Source of the DNA: Chryseobacterium tructae
GTDB taxonomy: Bacteria; Bacteroidota; Bacteroidia; Flavobacteriales; Weeksellaceae
Assembly: GCF_030409875.1 (NCBI RefSeq)
Contig: NZ_JAUFQR010000003.1
Location: forward strand, 1-64,000
Reading direction: 5' to 3'
DNA: 64,000 nt
This document shows, one piece after another, positions 50,034 to 59,170 of this stretch. The position numbers and the translations under genes were made by a program. The notes under the pieces are model-generated. The model searched no databases and was not told where the DNA came from. It saw nothing but the letters and a program-made list of their open reading frames with translations. Each line of letters starts with the position of its first letter. The first letter of the stretch is position 1.

Positions 50034-50909
50034 ATGAAAAAAGGTTTCGTATTTAGCATCAGTTTTATCTTTATGCTTCTTTTGACAGCTTGTAAAAAGA
50101 ACAAGATCAATCTTACCAACAATATCCGCTTTTATAAAGAGGAAAATATTCATTATGGAAGTAGTACGGATCAGGTTCTGGATCTTTATACACCTGATAA
50201 AAAGCCTTCGAAGGAAAAAGAGGCCTTTATCATGATTCATGGTGGTGGCTGGCGTGGCGGTGATAAATCCCAACTCACTTTATTCATGTTTTCTATGATG
50301 GAGAAATATCCTGATCATATTTTTATTAACATGAATTACAGACTGGCATCTATTACTCAATATGGCATTCCTAATCAGACCAATGATATTAAAGATGCTA
50401 TTGCGTTTCTGAAAAACAAACTCAACTATAAACCTAGGCTTATTCTTCTGGGAAACAGTGCTGGCAGTCATTTATCTATGCTTTATTCCTATCATTTTGA
50501 TGCTGATAAAGACGTAAAAGCAGTGATCAATATCGTAGGTCCTGCTGATCTTTCGGATTCCGGATTTAAAAGCTATGAAGAGTATTCTTTTATAGAAAAA
50601 CATCTGATTGATCCCAAAATATTACCTGCCGGAGCTTCAACCATCACTTTTGCAAGTCCGGTACATTGGATCAACAAAACTTCTCCTCCTACTCTTTCTT
50701 ACTATGGAAAAACAGACCGTGTTGTCCCCTTAAGCCAAAATAGAGTTCTGGATTCTGCTTTGAATAAAAATAATATCACCCATGAATCTTATGAGTTCAA
50801 TGGCGGACATCTTGATTGGAATAGACTACCTAATACTACTTTCCTTATTGATAAAATTGAAATATTCCTGAAACAGCTTGATAAAAAACAGCACGCTTTA
50901 AATAATTAA
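50034..50909 (+). CDS. Alpha/beta-hydrolase esterase-like lipoprotein
   Basis: A 291-residue acetyl-esterase/BD-FAE-type hydrolase. MKKGFVFSISFIFMLLLTACKKNK is a lipoprotein signal with lipobox LTAC. HG-G-G oxyanion motif is IMIHGGGWRGGDK (about 75-87); nucleophile Ser is in LILLGNSAGSHLSML; Asp and His follow in YYGKTDRVVPLSQ and FNGGHLDW. A carbohydrate or xenobiotic ester substrate is likely, which fits the GH43 gene opposite it, but this is inference. It is convergent with GH43, sharing a terminator hairpin that contains its stop codon. Confidence 0.9.
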   Translation: MKKGFVFSISFIFMLLLTACKKNKINLTNNIRFYKEENIHYGSSTDQVLDLYTPDKKPSKEKEAFIMIHGGGWRGGDKSQLTLFMFSMMEKYPDHIFINMNYRLASITQYGIPNQTNDIKDAIAFLKNKLNYKPRLILLGNSAGSHLSMLYSYHFDADKDVKAVINIVGPADLSDSGFKSYEEYSFIEKHLIDPKILPAGASTITFASPVHWINKTSPPTLSYYGKTDRVVPLSQNRVLDSALNKNNITHESYEFNGGHLDWNRLPNTTFLIDKIEIFLKQLDKKQHALNN

Positions 50910-50924
50910 AGCGTGCTGTTTTTT
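50883..50924. terminator. Bidirectional terminator, esterase and GH43 genes
   Basis: A long perfect inverted repeat: AACAGCACGCTTTA (50887-50900) and TAAAGCGTGCTGTT (50907-50920) with flanking A and T runs, so the stem can reach 18 pairs. It contains the esterase stop codon and ends 14 bases before the GH43 stop. Confidence 0.9.
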
Positions 50925-50937
50925 ATATCTTTATTTA

Positions 50938-52691
50938 CTATTCAGACTTTACGATTTCTGTTCTTTCAGACATTCCATTGGCATTGAATGCTTCAATCTG
51001 GAAATAATAAGCGTCCGTTCTGTCAGCTCCTGTAAAGAAATATTCATTCTTTCCATACACCATGATGCTTCCGTATAATTTATCCGGGGATTTCCCCAAT
51101 AGATTACATAGCCGTCTGCTTCAGGATTTTGCTGCCATTTCATCCAGATACTTCTTCTTTCACCATATTTCTTAGGATCGGCTCTTAATGGGACAAAACT
51201 TTCTACTTTCCTGGGTTTTGCTCCTGCTCCTTTTCCAAATACCCTGAAACCACTCAATGCAAATTTTCCTGTTGGCATTTTTAGGTTTTCCATTTTAAGG
51301 AATCTTGCCGTTGCAGGTTTCTCAAGTTCAATATAGTCATGAGGAACATCTTTTGTGTTTTTGCTTTTATCCACAATGACGTTCCATCTTTTACCATCAT
51401 TTGATCCATAAATTTTGTATTGATGCATTTTACCTAATGTTTTTCCCATAAACTCTACGTCCTGGTCGGCATAATTAATCTGAATGGCATTGATGGTGGA
51501 TACCTCTCCAAGATCGGTCTGAAACCACTCTCCGGAATTTTCGGTTTTAGCACTCCAATAGGTCTTAATATCTTCATCTACGGCAAAATTAGGCTGATAA
51601 CTTCCCAGAGTAGATGAAACCTGAACAGGTTTATTGTAATTCAGCAGCATCCAACCAGCAAAAAGACCTTTTGAAAAGTCTTTCCCTTGTGCATATTGTG
51701 GCAGATAAGTCGGGTAATCTCCATATGCTGTATTGGTATACATGACATCATCTTTATCGAATCCTGCCGGCCATATTCCCAATCTCCTTTCAAAATTATT
51801 TTTTGTGGAAATAAAAATAGTGGAAACATGCCACCAATTTTTATAATTATCTTCAAAGGTAGCGCCATGTCCTGCTCCTCTTGCAAACCCTCCCGGTTTA
51901 TAGGAAAACGGATTGTGTTGTTGGTATTCAAACCCTTCCAAAGGATTTTTGCTTACGTATACACCATCTGAATAGCCACTAAATTCTGTTGCCGGAGCAC
52001 CATATTGCATATAATATTTTCCATTATGTTTGGTCACCCAAGCTCCTTCCACAAAAGGCTGAAGAAAAACATTATCGTTGTATTCCCCAAACCTTTCCCA
52101 ACCATGGTCTTCCGGTTTCAATCTAAGGATCGGTTTTACGAAGCCTTCAGACTGAAGGGTTTTCACTTTTACTTCTGTTCCCAACAAAGGCCATTCATTG
52201 CTGGAACCCCAGTACAGATACAGTTTATTTTTATCCTCATCATAATGGAATGCGGGATCCCAGGCACCTACTTTTAATGTATCTACTGCAATTTTCCAAT
52301 CATCTTGGGTAGGATTTGTACTTTTCCAGATGGGGAAATCCTGTTCCCAGGTGGAACCATACACATAGAGTGTATCTTTCATTGCCCATACTGCCGGGGC
52401 ATTGAGATCATGAATATATTTATTATCTCTGAGAAATTTTCTTTTGACAAACTTCCAGTCCAACATATTATCACTGTACCAATATCCTTCCTGATTTGTA
52501 GAAAAAAGGAACAATTTATTTTTAAAATTAACAATTACAGGATCTGCTGTAGCACGATGTTTTCCTTGTTTTGAAAAAACTTCAAAAGGAGTATATCCGT
52601 AATCTATATTGATTGGATTGCAAAACGTTTTCTGCTGTCCACCCACAAAAATTCCTAAGAGAATTGCTAAAGATAAAAAGTATTGTCTCAT
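50938..52691 (-). CDS. GH43-like glycosidase with discoidin domain (apparent frameshift)
   Basis: A secreted glycosidase. MRQYFLSLAILLGIFVGGQQ is a signal peptide. About 25-350 is a five-bladed GH43-type propeller (ATADPVIVNFKNKLFLFSTNQEGYWYS, DLNAPAVWAMKDTLYVYGST, VGAWDPAFHYDEDKNKLYLYWGSS, WVTKHNGKYYMQYGAPATE), with candidate catalytic Asp residues. About 370-490 is an F5/8 type C (discoidin) carbohydrate-binding domain (SSTLGSYQPNFAVDEDIKTYWSAK). About 500-584 is Fn3-like. After YVIYWG one base is missing at the T run 51091-51093; restored, it reads GKSPDKLYGSIMVYGKNEYFF and ends at 50938, 584 residues. Substrate unknown; arabinan or xylan side chains are typical for the family. Confidence 0.87.
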
Positions 52692-52719
52692 TTTCAGATT
52701 TTAAACATTCCAGACAAAG

Positions 52720-53745
52720 TTAGCTAACTTTTTTCGGTCTTCTCCAGATAAATCCATCCAAAAGATAATGGGTAAGCTGTGGAACTACCAATAAGGGAAC
52801 TAAAAACTGAAGAAAGTTTTCTGAAACGGATAAATCCAAGGAAAAGTGTTCGTTCCACACAAGCGTTTCCCACAAAAATTCTTCCAATAAAGCTAGTCCT
52901 AAAATAATCCCTACAAATAAAAAGATTCCGGAAAATGGCTTAAAAATCTGCATCCAATTCAGCTGGTGATGATCTTTTTGTCTAATCTCACGAATATAGA
53001 TCAAAGCGATATAAGGGATTCCATGAGAAACAACATTCAGAAAGGTAAAAAGCAGATCATTATTAAAATATACAATTCCAAAATACCAAGAAAGGAAAGT
53101 TCCTGTGATCAGTGCTATTTTAGGAATATTGATGGTTTTGGTTTTTATGGCTTCCACTAATGTTTTGATGATCCAAACCGCCACAATCAGAATATATAAA
53201 AATGTAATACCTCCTATATAATCCGGTATGTTTTTAAGCCATTCAAATTCATTGTCCACAAACCAGACAAAGGCACGCGGAGTCTGAAACCAATATAACA
53301 TTGGAAAAACGGTAGCTGAATATATTGCAACCTCATCTATTTTCTTGCTCCAGTTATCAGGTTCAAAGCGGGCATAGATTCTCATGAAGCCGTATTGCTG
53401 GCGGATAAAATGGAAAACAGCGATCAATGCCAGTACCGACCAGAAGGCCAAACTTCCAAACTGAAATAAAGCAATTCCTAAACACCAGCTTATGATGGGG
53501 ATTCCAAAATACAGCAGTTTTCTCTTTTGCACTTCAGCCTTTACAAAATACGTTTTAAACAACGTGGAATACACATGGGCAACATCTACAAAAACAATCA
53601 GAAAAAGCCATGTATAAAAGGAATAATGATTCTCTAACCCTTGAATCTGCTTCTGAAAAAGAAAAATAATTAACAATACCAGAAAAGGTGGGGATAAAAT
53701 AAACCACCAATCTGTTTTTGCATTATGTATCCATGGTTGTTGCAT
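52720..53745 (-). CDS. Polytopic membrane protein of the polyamine cluster
   Basis: A 341-residue integral membrane protein with about nine helices and no function I can name. It opens MQQPWIHNAKTDWWFILSPPFLVLLIIFLF. A distinctive His/Arg-rich motif occurs between helices 3 and 4 (IAVFHFIRQQYGFMRIYARFEPDN), and other conserved-looking pieces are DVAHVYSTLFKTY and VVPQLTHYLLDGFIWRRP. The histidines at helix ends could bind a cofactor or metal. It follows the FAD protein by 45 bases as part of the membrane polyamine run. It may be a desaturase-like or glycosyl-carrier membrane enzyme, but this is open. Confidence 0.8.
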   Translation of the reverse strand: MQQPWIHNAKTDWWFILSPPFLVLLIIFLFQKQIQGLENHYSFYTWLFLIVFVDVAHVYSTLFKTYFVKAEVQKRKLLYFGIPIISWCLGIALFQFGSLAFWSVLALIAVFHFIRQQYGFMRIYARFEPDNWSKKIDEVAIYSATVFPMLYWFQTPRAFVWFVDNEFEWLKNIPDYIGGITFLYILIVAVWIIKTLVEAIKTKTINIPKIALITGTFLSWYFGIVYFNNDLLFTFLNVVSHGIPYIALIYIREIRQKDHHQLNWMQIFKPFSGIFLFVGIILGLALLEEFLWETLVWNEHFSLDLSVSENFLQFLVPLLVVPQLTHYLLDGFIWRRPKKVS

Positions 53746-53790
53746 CTGTAGATCGTTATTTGTTTTTTTAATCGAGCAGCCTTGTCAAGG

Positions 53791-55404
53791 TCATATACCA
53801 TCATGGGTATTTGAAAGCATTTGTTCTGCGGTTCTTATTCCCTGATAAAAAGCTTCCTCAAAAATAGAAATTCCGGACAAATCGGAATGAGCAAAGAATA
53901 CTTTTCCATTGATCGATTCTTTTGCTGTTTTTCCATTCTCTCCAAAAATCTGATTGGGAGTAGGCGCAATCATCGCGTGACCAATTTTATGAAACTGCAT
54001 TTCCTGGATAAAATCCTCAATCATCGGATGGGCTTTCTTCAAATCTTCTAAAACTAAGTTTTTAAGTTCAGCGTCTTTCATGGAATACAGCTTTTGTCTT
54101 GCTTTTTTACAATCACCTGTTGAGAAACTTTTATAGTAGGTAATTACTTTCTCACCCATGATTTGATTGATATTTTGATGTTGATCAAATATATATCCTA
54201 ATCCTGATGATCCATAGATCACATTATCCCAGGCAAGCTCTTCATCTCCCCCAAATTCATTATCCAGGGTAATAGTCGTTAAAAGCCAGGGAACATAATG
54301 AAATGATGATGCTCTTTTATTGTTCAAAATTCTTTCATTGACAAATTGTGGTGTTGCAAACAAGACTTTATCCGCAATGATCTTTTTGGTCTTCTTCTGG
54401 GTATTATCAAAACTTAAAATCTCTACCTTTTCACCGATCTCAACATCAAAAACTAAATTCTTAGTTAACAATTTTTCTTTTGTATACTCTGAAAGATAAT
54501 GCGTTAGCTTTGCATTTCCTTCCGGCCATGTGAATACCTGATCTTTATATTTTTTGCTCCAATTATTTTTTCTACCTGCAAAATAATGGATTCCTGCCCA
54601 TGCAGAAACGTAATCAATTCCTAATCCATAATCGTCCCTGCAAGAATAATCTAGGAGCCAAAGAAGTTCTTCGGATTTGAAGTTCTGTAGTTTTAACCAA
54701 TCGGCAAAAAGAAGTTTTTCCAGTTTTATCACCTCATCTTCCCTACTGGAATCATGAACAGGAATGGCAAACCAATAGTTACCTTGCATATCTTTCTTTT
54801 GACGGAAACCGTCCATCATTTTAAAGAAACGATCAAGTTCTTTTTGCACGTCTTCTGAAATTCCTTTTTGGGGAACAATATCATTCTGCCACGAATTTTT
54901 ATAAAACAATCTTTCCTGCTGTGGAAAAGTCATCTGATATTCATCCAAAACAGGTTCTCCGTCTTCTTCTATTCCCTGGCAGATACCGCACTCTGTAAGA
55001 AATTTTATAATCTCTGTATTTTCTTTATTGGGTAAAGGCAAATAGTGGGCGCCCAACGGGAATTTTGAATATTTATTCTCTCCATTGGATGAATTTCCCC
55101 CCAAGTGATCTTCCATTTCCAGCAAAAGATAATCTTCCTCACCATTCTGGCGGAAATACCTACAAGCAGAAAGTCCGGAGATCCCACCACCCACGACCAA
55201 AAACTTAGTGTTAATAACTTCTGAAAATTGTGGAAAATCCTTTGCCCATAGTTTATGTCCCAAGACATGGTTGGTTCCTGTTATCTTTAGCAATAGAGAT
55301 TTCACCTTCTTTCCACAATATTGTAGAAAAGGTAACATCAGACTGCCCAGCAATACTGTTTTCAGGAAATCTTTTCTACTGAACCTTCCCCCACTCTTCA
55401 TCAA
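53791..55404 (-). CDS. FAD-dependent amine-oxidase-like oxidoreductase, exported
   Basis: A 537-residue flavoprotein. The N-terminus SRKDFLKTVLLGSLMLPFLQYCGKK resembles a twin-arginine signal with a lipobox-like Cys; the second Arg is Lys, so Tat use is uncertain. At about 65 comes the FAD Rossmann loop (FLVVGGGISGLSACRYFRQNG) and then LLLEMEDHLGGNSSNG. A C-terminal NAD_binding_8/amino-oxidase region reads KVFFAHSDLSGISIFEEAFYQGIRTAEQML. It sits next to a spermidine synthase fusion and overlaps its 3' end by about 28 bases, so a polyamine or an aminopropylated product is a plausible substrate. This is inference from context. Confidence 0.85.
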   Translation of the reverse strand: MMKSGGRFSRKDFLKTVLLGSLMLPFLQYCGKKVKSLLLKITGTNHVLGHKLWAKDFPQFSEVINTKFLVVGGGISGLSACRYFRQNGEEDYLLLEMEDHLGGNSSNGENKYSKFPLGAHYLPLPNKENTEIIKFLTECGICQGIEEDGEPVLDEYQMTFPQQERLFYKNSWQNDIVPQKGISEDVQKELDRFFKMMDGFRQKKDMQGNYWFAIPVHDSSREDEVIKLEKLLFADWLKLQNFKSEELLWLLDYSCRDDYGLGIDYVSAWAGIHYFAGRKNNWSKKYKDQVFTWPEGNAKLTHYLSEYTKEKLLTKNLVFDVEIGEKVEILSFDNTQKKTKKIIADKVLFATPQFVNERILNNKRASSFHYVPWLLTTITLDNEFGGDEELAWDNVIYGSSGLGYIFDQHQNINQIMGEKVITYYKSFSTGDCKKARQKLYSMKDAELKNLVLEDLKKAHPMIEDFIQEMQFHKIGHAMIAPTPNQIFGENGKTAKESINGKVFFAHSDLSGISIFEEAFYQGIRTAEQMLSNTHDGI

Positions 55405-56890
55405 AATAACGGACTAATATCTGGTTATCCAGACGGTTAACTTCTACGTCATTCACTTTCATATCTTTGCTGAAGTAAGATATTTTTGAGAAATCATAAT
55501 CATAATACTTCAAACCAGAAATTCTTCTGTAAACCTTATTGTTGACAGGCTCAAAGGAAGCCATTGAAAATCCCCATTCTCCAAATGAAGGAACATAGGT
55601 ATGATATGCAGAAGTAAAAGGAAAAATTTGATTAAGGGTTTTCTCTATACACCAGAAAGATTTCGGAGCAAAATAAGGAGAGGTAGTTTGTACTACGATT
55701 TTGGTATCCGGAGTCGTCAATCTCTCAAGCTCTTTATAAAACTGCAAAGAATACAGTTTCCCTAAGCTATAATTGGAGGGATCCGGAAAATCTATAATGA
55801 TAACATCAAACTTCTTTTTGTTTTCCTTTACCCAGATATAAGCATCCTTGTTGATAACTTCGACCTTTGGATTGGATAAAGAATTTTGATTCAATTTTCG
55901 CATGGTTTCATTGGTTTTGAAAAAGTCTGTCATTTCTCCATCTAAATCAACTAGCTGAATCTTCTTCACTTCTTTATACTTTAGTACTTCACGAACTGCA
56001 AAGCCATCACCACCACCAAGAATTAGGACATGATCAATATTTTTTGCCATTGACATCGCCGGATGTACCAAGGCTTCATGATAACGGTATTCATCAGTAG
56101 AGGAAAACTGAAGGTTATTGTTCAGATACAGCCTGAATTCCCGGTTATTTCTAGTTAAAACAATCCTTTGATAAGGAGAGCTTTTTGTATAAACAACATT
56201 TTCACCGTAAAGCTTCTCTTCGGAATAAGACAAGATCTTATCTGAAAAAATAAACAGCCCAACCAGCAAAATAAATGCAGCTATTGATTTTATCTTTAAT
56301 GAGAAAGGTTTTGATAATTCTTTTTCAAGATAAAAGCATAAAAAGATAGCAATGGAAATATTAATCAATCCAAAGAACAAAGGTGTCTTTACAATGCCCA
56401 GCTGCGGAATTAAAACCAAAGGAAAAAGAATAGAAGCCAGTAAAGCCCCGATATAATCAAAGGCAAAAACATTTGAAACTAAATCTTTAAACTGAACTTT
56501 ATCTTTTAAAATATTCATTAATAGTGGGATTTCCACACCTACCAGACATCCTGTAAAAAATACAAAAAGATATAGGACGCTCTCAAAATGTGCCAGCGTA
56601 TTAAACAATACAAACAGCACTACGGAACTTATCCCGCCCACAATTCCAACCAGGATTTCTATCTCTACGAATTTATCGATAAGATTTCCCTTAATGAATT
56701 TGGCCAGATAGGAGCCTACTCCCATTGAAAATAGGTAAACCCCAATGATAAAGGAAAACTGTTTTACTGAGTCTCCTAAAAGGTAACTCGCCAATGCTCC
56801 CGCCACCAGTTCATAAATCAATCCACATGTCGCAATAACAAATACCGAAAACAGTAAAAGCAGCTCAAGAGGAATCCTCTTCTTATCCAT
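55376..56890 (-). CDS. Spermidine synthase fused to a membrane domain
   Basis: A 504-residue protein starting at the ATG at 56890 (MDKKRIPLELLLL), which overlaps DUF350 by 8 bases; the frame's earlier ATG at 56902 is less likely. Residues about 10-225 are six or seven TM helices (LLLLFSVFVIATCGLIYEL, FIIGVYLFSMGVGSYLAKF). About 240-500 is a spermidine-synthase-like aminopropyltransferase: DHVLILGGGDGFAVREVLKYKEVKKIQLVDLDGEMTDFF (SAM/dcSAM site) and VIIIDFPDPSNYSLGKLYSLQFYKEL. The N-terminal membrane part is unlike soluble SpeE. With SpeD it can use decarboxylated SAM; the acceptor may be membrane-borne rather than free putrescine. Confidence 0.9.
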   Translation of the reverse strand: MDKKRIPLELLLLFSVFVIATCGLIYELVAGALASYLLGDSVKQFSFIIGVYLFSMGVGSYLAKFIKGNLIDKFVEIEILVGIVGGISSVVLFVLFNTLAHFESVLYLFVFFTGCLVGVEIPLLMNILKDKVQFKDLVSNVFAFDYIGALLASILFPLVLIPQLGIVKTPLFFGLINISIAIFLCFYLEKELSKPFSLKIKSIAAFILLVGLFIFSDKILSYSEEKLYGENVVYTKSSPYQRIVLTRNNREFRLYLNNNLQFSSTDEYRYHEALVHPAMSMAKNIDHVLILGGGDGFAVREVLKYKEVKKIQLVDLDGEMTDFFKTNETMRKLNQNSLSNPKVEVINKDAYIWVKENKKKFDVIIIDFPDPSNYSLGKLYSLQFYKELERLTTPDTKIVVQTTSPYFAPKSFWCIEKTLNQIFPFTSAYHTYVPSFGEWGFSMASFEPVNNKVYRRISGLKYYDYDFSKISYFSKDMKVNDVEVNRLDNQILVRYFDEEWGKVQ

Positions 56891-57098
56891 GAATTGCTGC
56901 ACTTATGATCATTGAAATACCGATAATAAAGGCTCCGAAAACAATAGCCAAAGCTATATTCTTATTTTGGGCAATTTCATGCCAAGTTTTTTCGGGTGTT
57001 AATTTTTCAATAATAAAATAACACACCAATAAAATAGCAATCCCTAAAAATGAATAAAGAACTGAATTGAATATGGGTAATAGATTAATGTTGTCCAT
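56883..57098 (-). CDS. DUF350 small membrane protein (YjfL-like)
   Basis: A 71-residue two-helix membrane protein from the ATG at 57098 (MDNINLLPIFNSVLYSFLGIAILLVCYFIIEKLTP); the longer open frame upstream overlaps another gene and has no family match. The second helix is NIALAIVFGAFIIGISMIISAAIHG. These features fit a half-size DUF350. DUF350 (E. coli YjfL) is known from PspA/envelope-stress operons, some of which also contain SpeD and spermidine synthase, as I recall from comparative studies. The gene overlaps the synthase start by 8 bases. Confidence 0.85.
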   Translation of the reverse strand: MDNINLLPIFNSVLYSFLGIAILLVCYFIIEKLTPEKTWHEIAQNKNIALAIVFGAFIIGISMIISAAIHG

Positions 57099-57111
57099 AG
57101 TTATATATTTT

Positions 57112-57303
57112 TTATTTGTGATAATATCTGTAAAATCCTGCTCTGGAATGACTTCTTGTAGTGCCATCACGATAGTTTTCTGTTTTAGCACAGTCACAGA
57201 ACTGATTCCCCGTAAACGTAAGATAAACAAACCAGCCCAGAAAAAATCCGCCAATGCCAAATAGCAACCAGTTTGTTCTGATATAAGTAATCATTTTTTT
57301 CAT
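57112..57303 (-). CDS. Small single-helix membrane protein of the polyamine cluster
   Basis: A 63-residue protein, MKKMITYIRTNWLLFGIGGFFLGWFVYLTF followed by GNQFCDCAKTENY and a basic tail (SHSRAGFYRYYHK). One TM helix (about 11-31) and a CxC motif just outside it. Nothing in known families comes to mind. It lies 13 bases upstream of DUF350 and 3 bases downstream of the DUF4178 gene, co-oriented and evenly spaced, which supports a real gene. The CxC could bind metal or form disulfides. Confidence 0.7.
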   Translation of the reverse strand: MKKMITYIRTNWLLFGIGGFFLGWFVYLTFTGNQFCDCAKTENYRDGTTRSHSRAGFYRYYHK

Positions 57304-57306
57304 GGC

Positions 57307-58787
57307 TTAATCGTTAGAATAAGGTGAATTGGAACTATTGCTCCATTTATTTGTTTCAAAAATACGTCCCATCCAATAGCTTATTCCGGCAAATAGTAAT
57401 AAGCAGGCTAATACAATCCCAAAATTCCAAAAGGAAACGGGTAACCAGGTTGCTTTAATATTCACTGACGGGTTCTTTTCACTATTTCCCTGTGAATAGC
57501 CATACTCCTGCGGCATATTGATAAGTATAGAATCTAATTTTCCTTCATTTTTTATATCGTTCTGAAGACCGGTTCTTACTATGACCTCATTTTTCAGCGT
57601 TTCTTTATCTCCATAAGTATTGATCGTTTGATCTTTATCATTTTTCAAAAAGAAACTCCCTACTTCATTTTTAATAATAGAGAAATCTGCTTTTTCCGGT
57701 CTGTAGCCAGATTTGAACGGATCTTTAATACCTCCTTCTTTTTCAGCTGAAATCAAAAAATGATAGGTGCCTCCAGGAATACCACACAAGTTGAAATCTT
57801 CTGTCTGGCTTCCTTCACTCCAGCTTTCACCTCCTTCAAATCCGGAATATTTCTCAATATCTTTAGAAGCATAAATAACTTCGTTGGTTTTTTCATTCAC
57901 AAGGCTCAATCCAATATTTGCCCAGGAATTATCTACATCAGAAAATGCGTGTACTTTTAAAGGGGCAGATCCGCCAGAAAGGGTAAAACTTTTACTTACC
58001 ATTTCTTTATCATTCACATCAGAAAAATTAATGCTTTGTTCAAAAACAGTCTGATTACTTCTTGAAATCACAACATACAATTGCAAGATACATATCAATA
58101 GCGCTGCAATAGCCAGGATATTGGTACTTTGTTTTATATTGATCCAAAATGGCTGAACGATACCTGTACCAAATCGATAAGGCATTTGACTGATTCCGAA
58201 TGCTTTTTTTATAGTATTTCCTGAAATATGATTTCCTTAAAGAATTGCTCGGAATTCCCAGACTCCTCCCGTGAGATCATTTCAGTTCCGTTTACGTATT
58301 CTTTATAGGTAGCTAATCCAAATGAAAGATTCTCTTCAAAAAATCCGGTAGCTGCATGAACGGAGCAGGGCGTAGTTTCATACCATCTGTAATTTTTGCC
58401 TCCAAATTCAGCATAGTATTGAAAATCTTTAATGTCAAAATCTACCTGGTTGATATTTACCTGATGAAGAAATACCCAGTGCCCGTCACTTTCACTTAGG
58501 TACACATTGTTTCCGGCGCGGTCTTTTAAGGAATATTCCCGCCAAAAAGTTTTTTTGCCATACTTTTTAATAACAATATTCATTACCCAGTACTCGGTAC
58601 CGTAGAGAACTCCCTTATGCCCAACTTCCAAGACAACGTTTTCCACAGGTTTATTAACAACCTTTCTCTGGGTAGCCTTTCCTACGATAATAAGACTTTT
58701 ACAATGACTACAAATAAATTCTTCAATGGCGAAATCTATGGCCAGTTGATTATTATGAGTCTTACAAATGGGACAAATGTGATCCAT
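57307..58787 (-). CDS. Zinc-ribbon DUF4178 membrane protein (apparent frameshift)
   Basis: I read this as one gene of about 493 residues. Residues 1-35 are a zinc ribbon (CPICKTHN, CSHCKS); about 50-180 are DUF4178 (GVLYGTEYWVMNIVIKKYGKKTFWREYSL, SDGHWVFLHQVN, NYRWYETTPCSVHAATGFFEE). The first frame stops at 58209 after EQFFKEII. One added base at the AA at 58237-58238 instead gives EQFFKGNHISGNTIKKAFGISQMPYRFGTGIVQPFW and continues in the next frame. That frame supplies a TM helix (LAIAALLICILQLYVVIS), a lumenal beta-domain and a final helix (FGIVLACLLLFAGISYWMGR). Two separate genes (58209-58787 and 57307-58185) are the alternative. DUF4178 recurs with SpeD and DUF350 in PspA-type clusters. 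Confidence 0.82.
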
Positions 58788-58790
58788 TTT

Positions 58791-59150
58791 CTATCTGTAA
58801 ATTTTGTGTTTCTGAATGGTTTTAGCTTTAAAATATTGAACAACCTCATCAGCAATCTCTTCTACTTTTGCTGTGTTGTCCTGGGTATAATTACAGAGAA
58901 AAACATCAAAAGTAAGTTGCTTAAATTCCGGCCATGTATGAATACAAAGATGCGATTCTTTAAGGCAAACAGCTGATGTAAAACTCTGATTTTCAAAAAT
59001 GTGATTGGTAATTCCTACAATCTCTACCTCTTTAGTTTTCAGAATGCTTTCTGTAAAAGCAAGAAAACCTTTACTGTCTATTAACAAATCTTCTGACTCT
59101 GTTTCCAAAGTCAGAAGAATATGTAAACCTTTATTTGATAATGGGTTCAA
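58791..59150 (-). CDS. speD: S-adenosylmethionine decarboxylase
   Basis: Decarboxylates SAM to the aminopropyl donor, dcSAM. The 119-residue prokaryotic-type enzyme has the pyruvoyl-forming site in AVCLKESHLCIHTWPEFKQLTFDVFLC: Ser after Glu becomes the pyruvoyl group, and the Cys in FLCN is the usual proton donor. Start is the TTG at 59148-59150 (MNPLSNKGLHILL); no ATG is nearby, and the length fits the family. It is 3 bases upstream of the DUF4178 gene and 20 bases downstream of the ctlX-like gene. Together with the spermidine synthase fusion it should supply and use dcSAM in this operon. Confidence 0.94.
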   Translation of the reverse strand: MNPLSNKGLHILLTLETESEDLLIDSKGFLAFTESILKTKEVEIVGITNHIFENQSFTSAVCLKESHLCIHTWPEFKQLTFDVFLCNYTQDNTAKVEEIADEVVQYFKAKTIQKHKIYR

Positions 59151-59170
59151 TTAATTTTTTCGTAAATATA

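Noticed and set aside
39640..52691. Polysaccharide utilization locus
   Set aside because: A GH43 enzyme, an esterase and TonB-plug receptors are present, but there is no SusD, no ECF-sigma/anti-sigma pair, and the strands are mixed; too weak to call.
56899..57260. A 125-residue version of the DUF350 protein
   Set aside because: Its first 54 codons overlap the 63-residue gene in another frame and show no family match; the ATG at 57098 begins the DUF350 helices.
57112..57303. Dismissing the 63-residue ORF as a shadow
   Set aside because: I considered this but kept the gene: it does not overlap the repaired neighbours, has a clear TM helix and sits with correct spacing in the operon.
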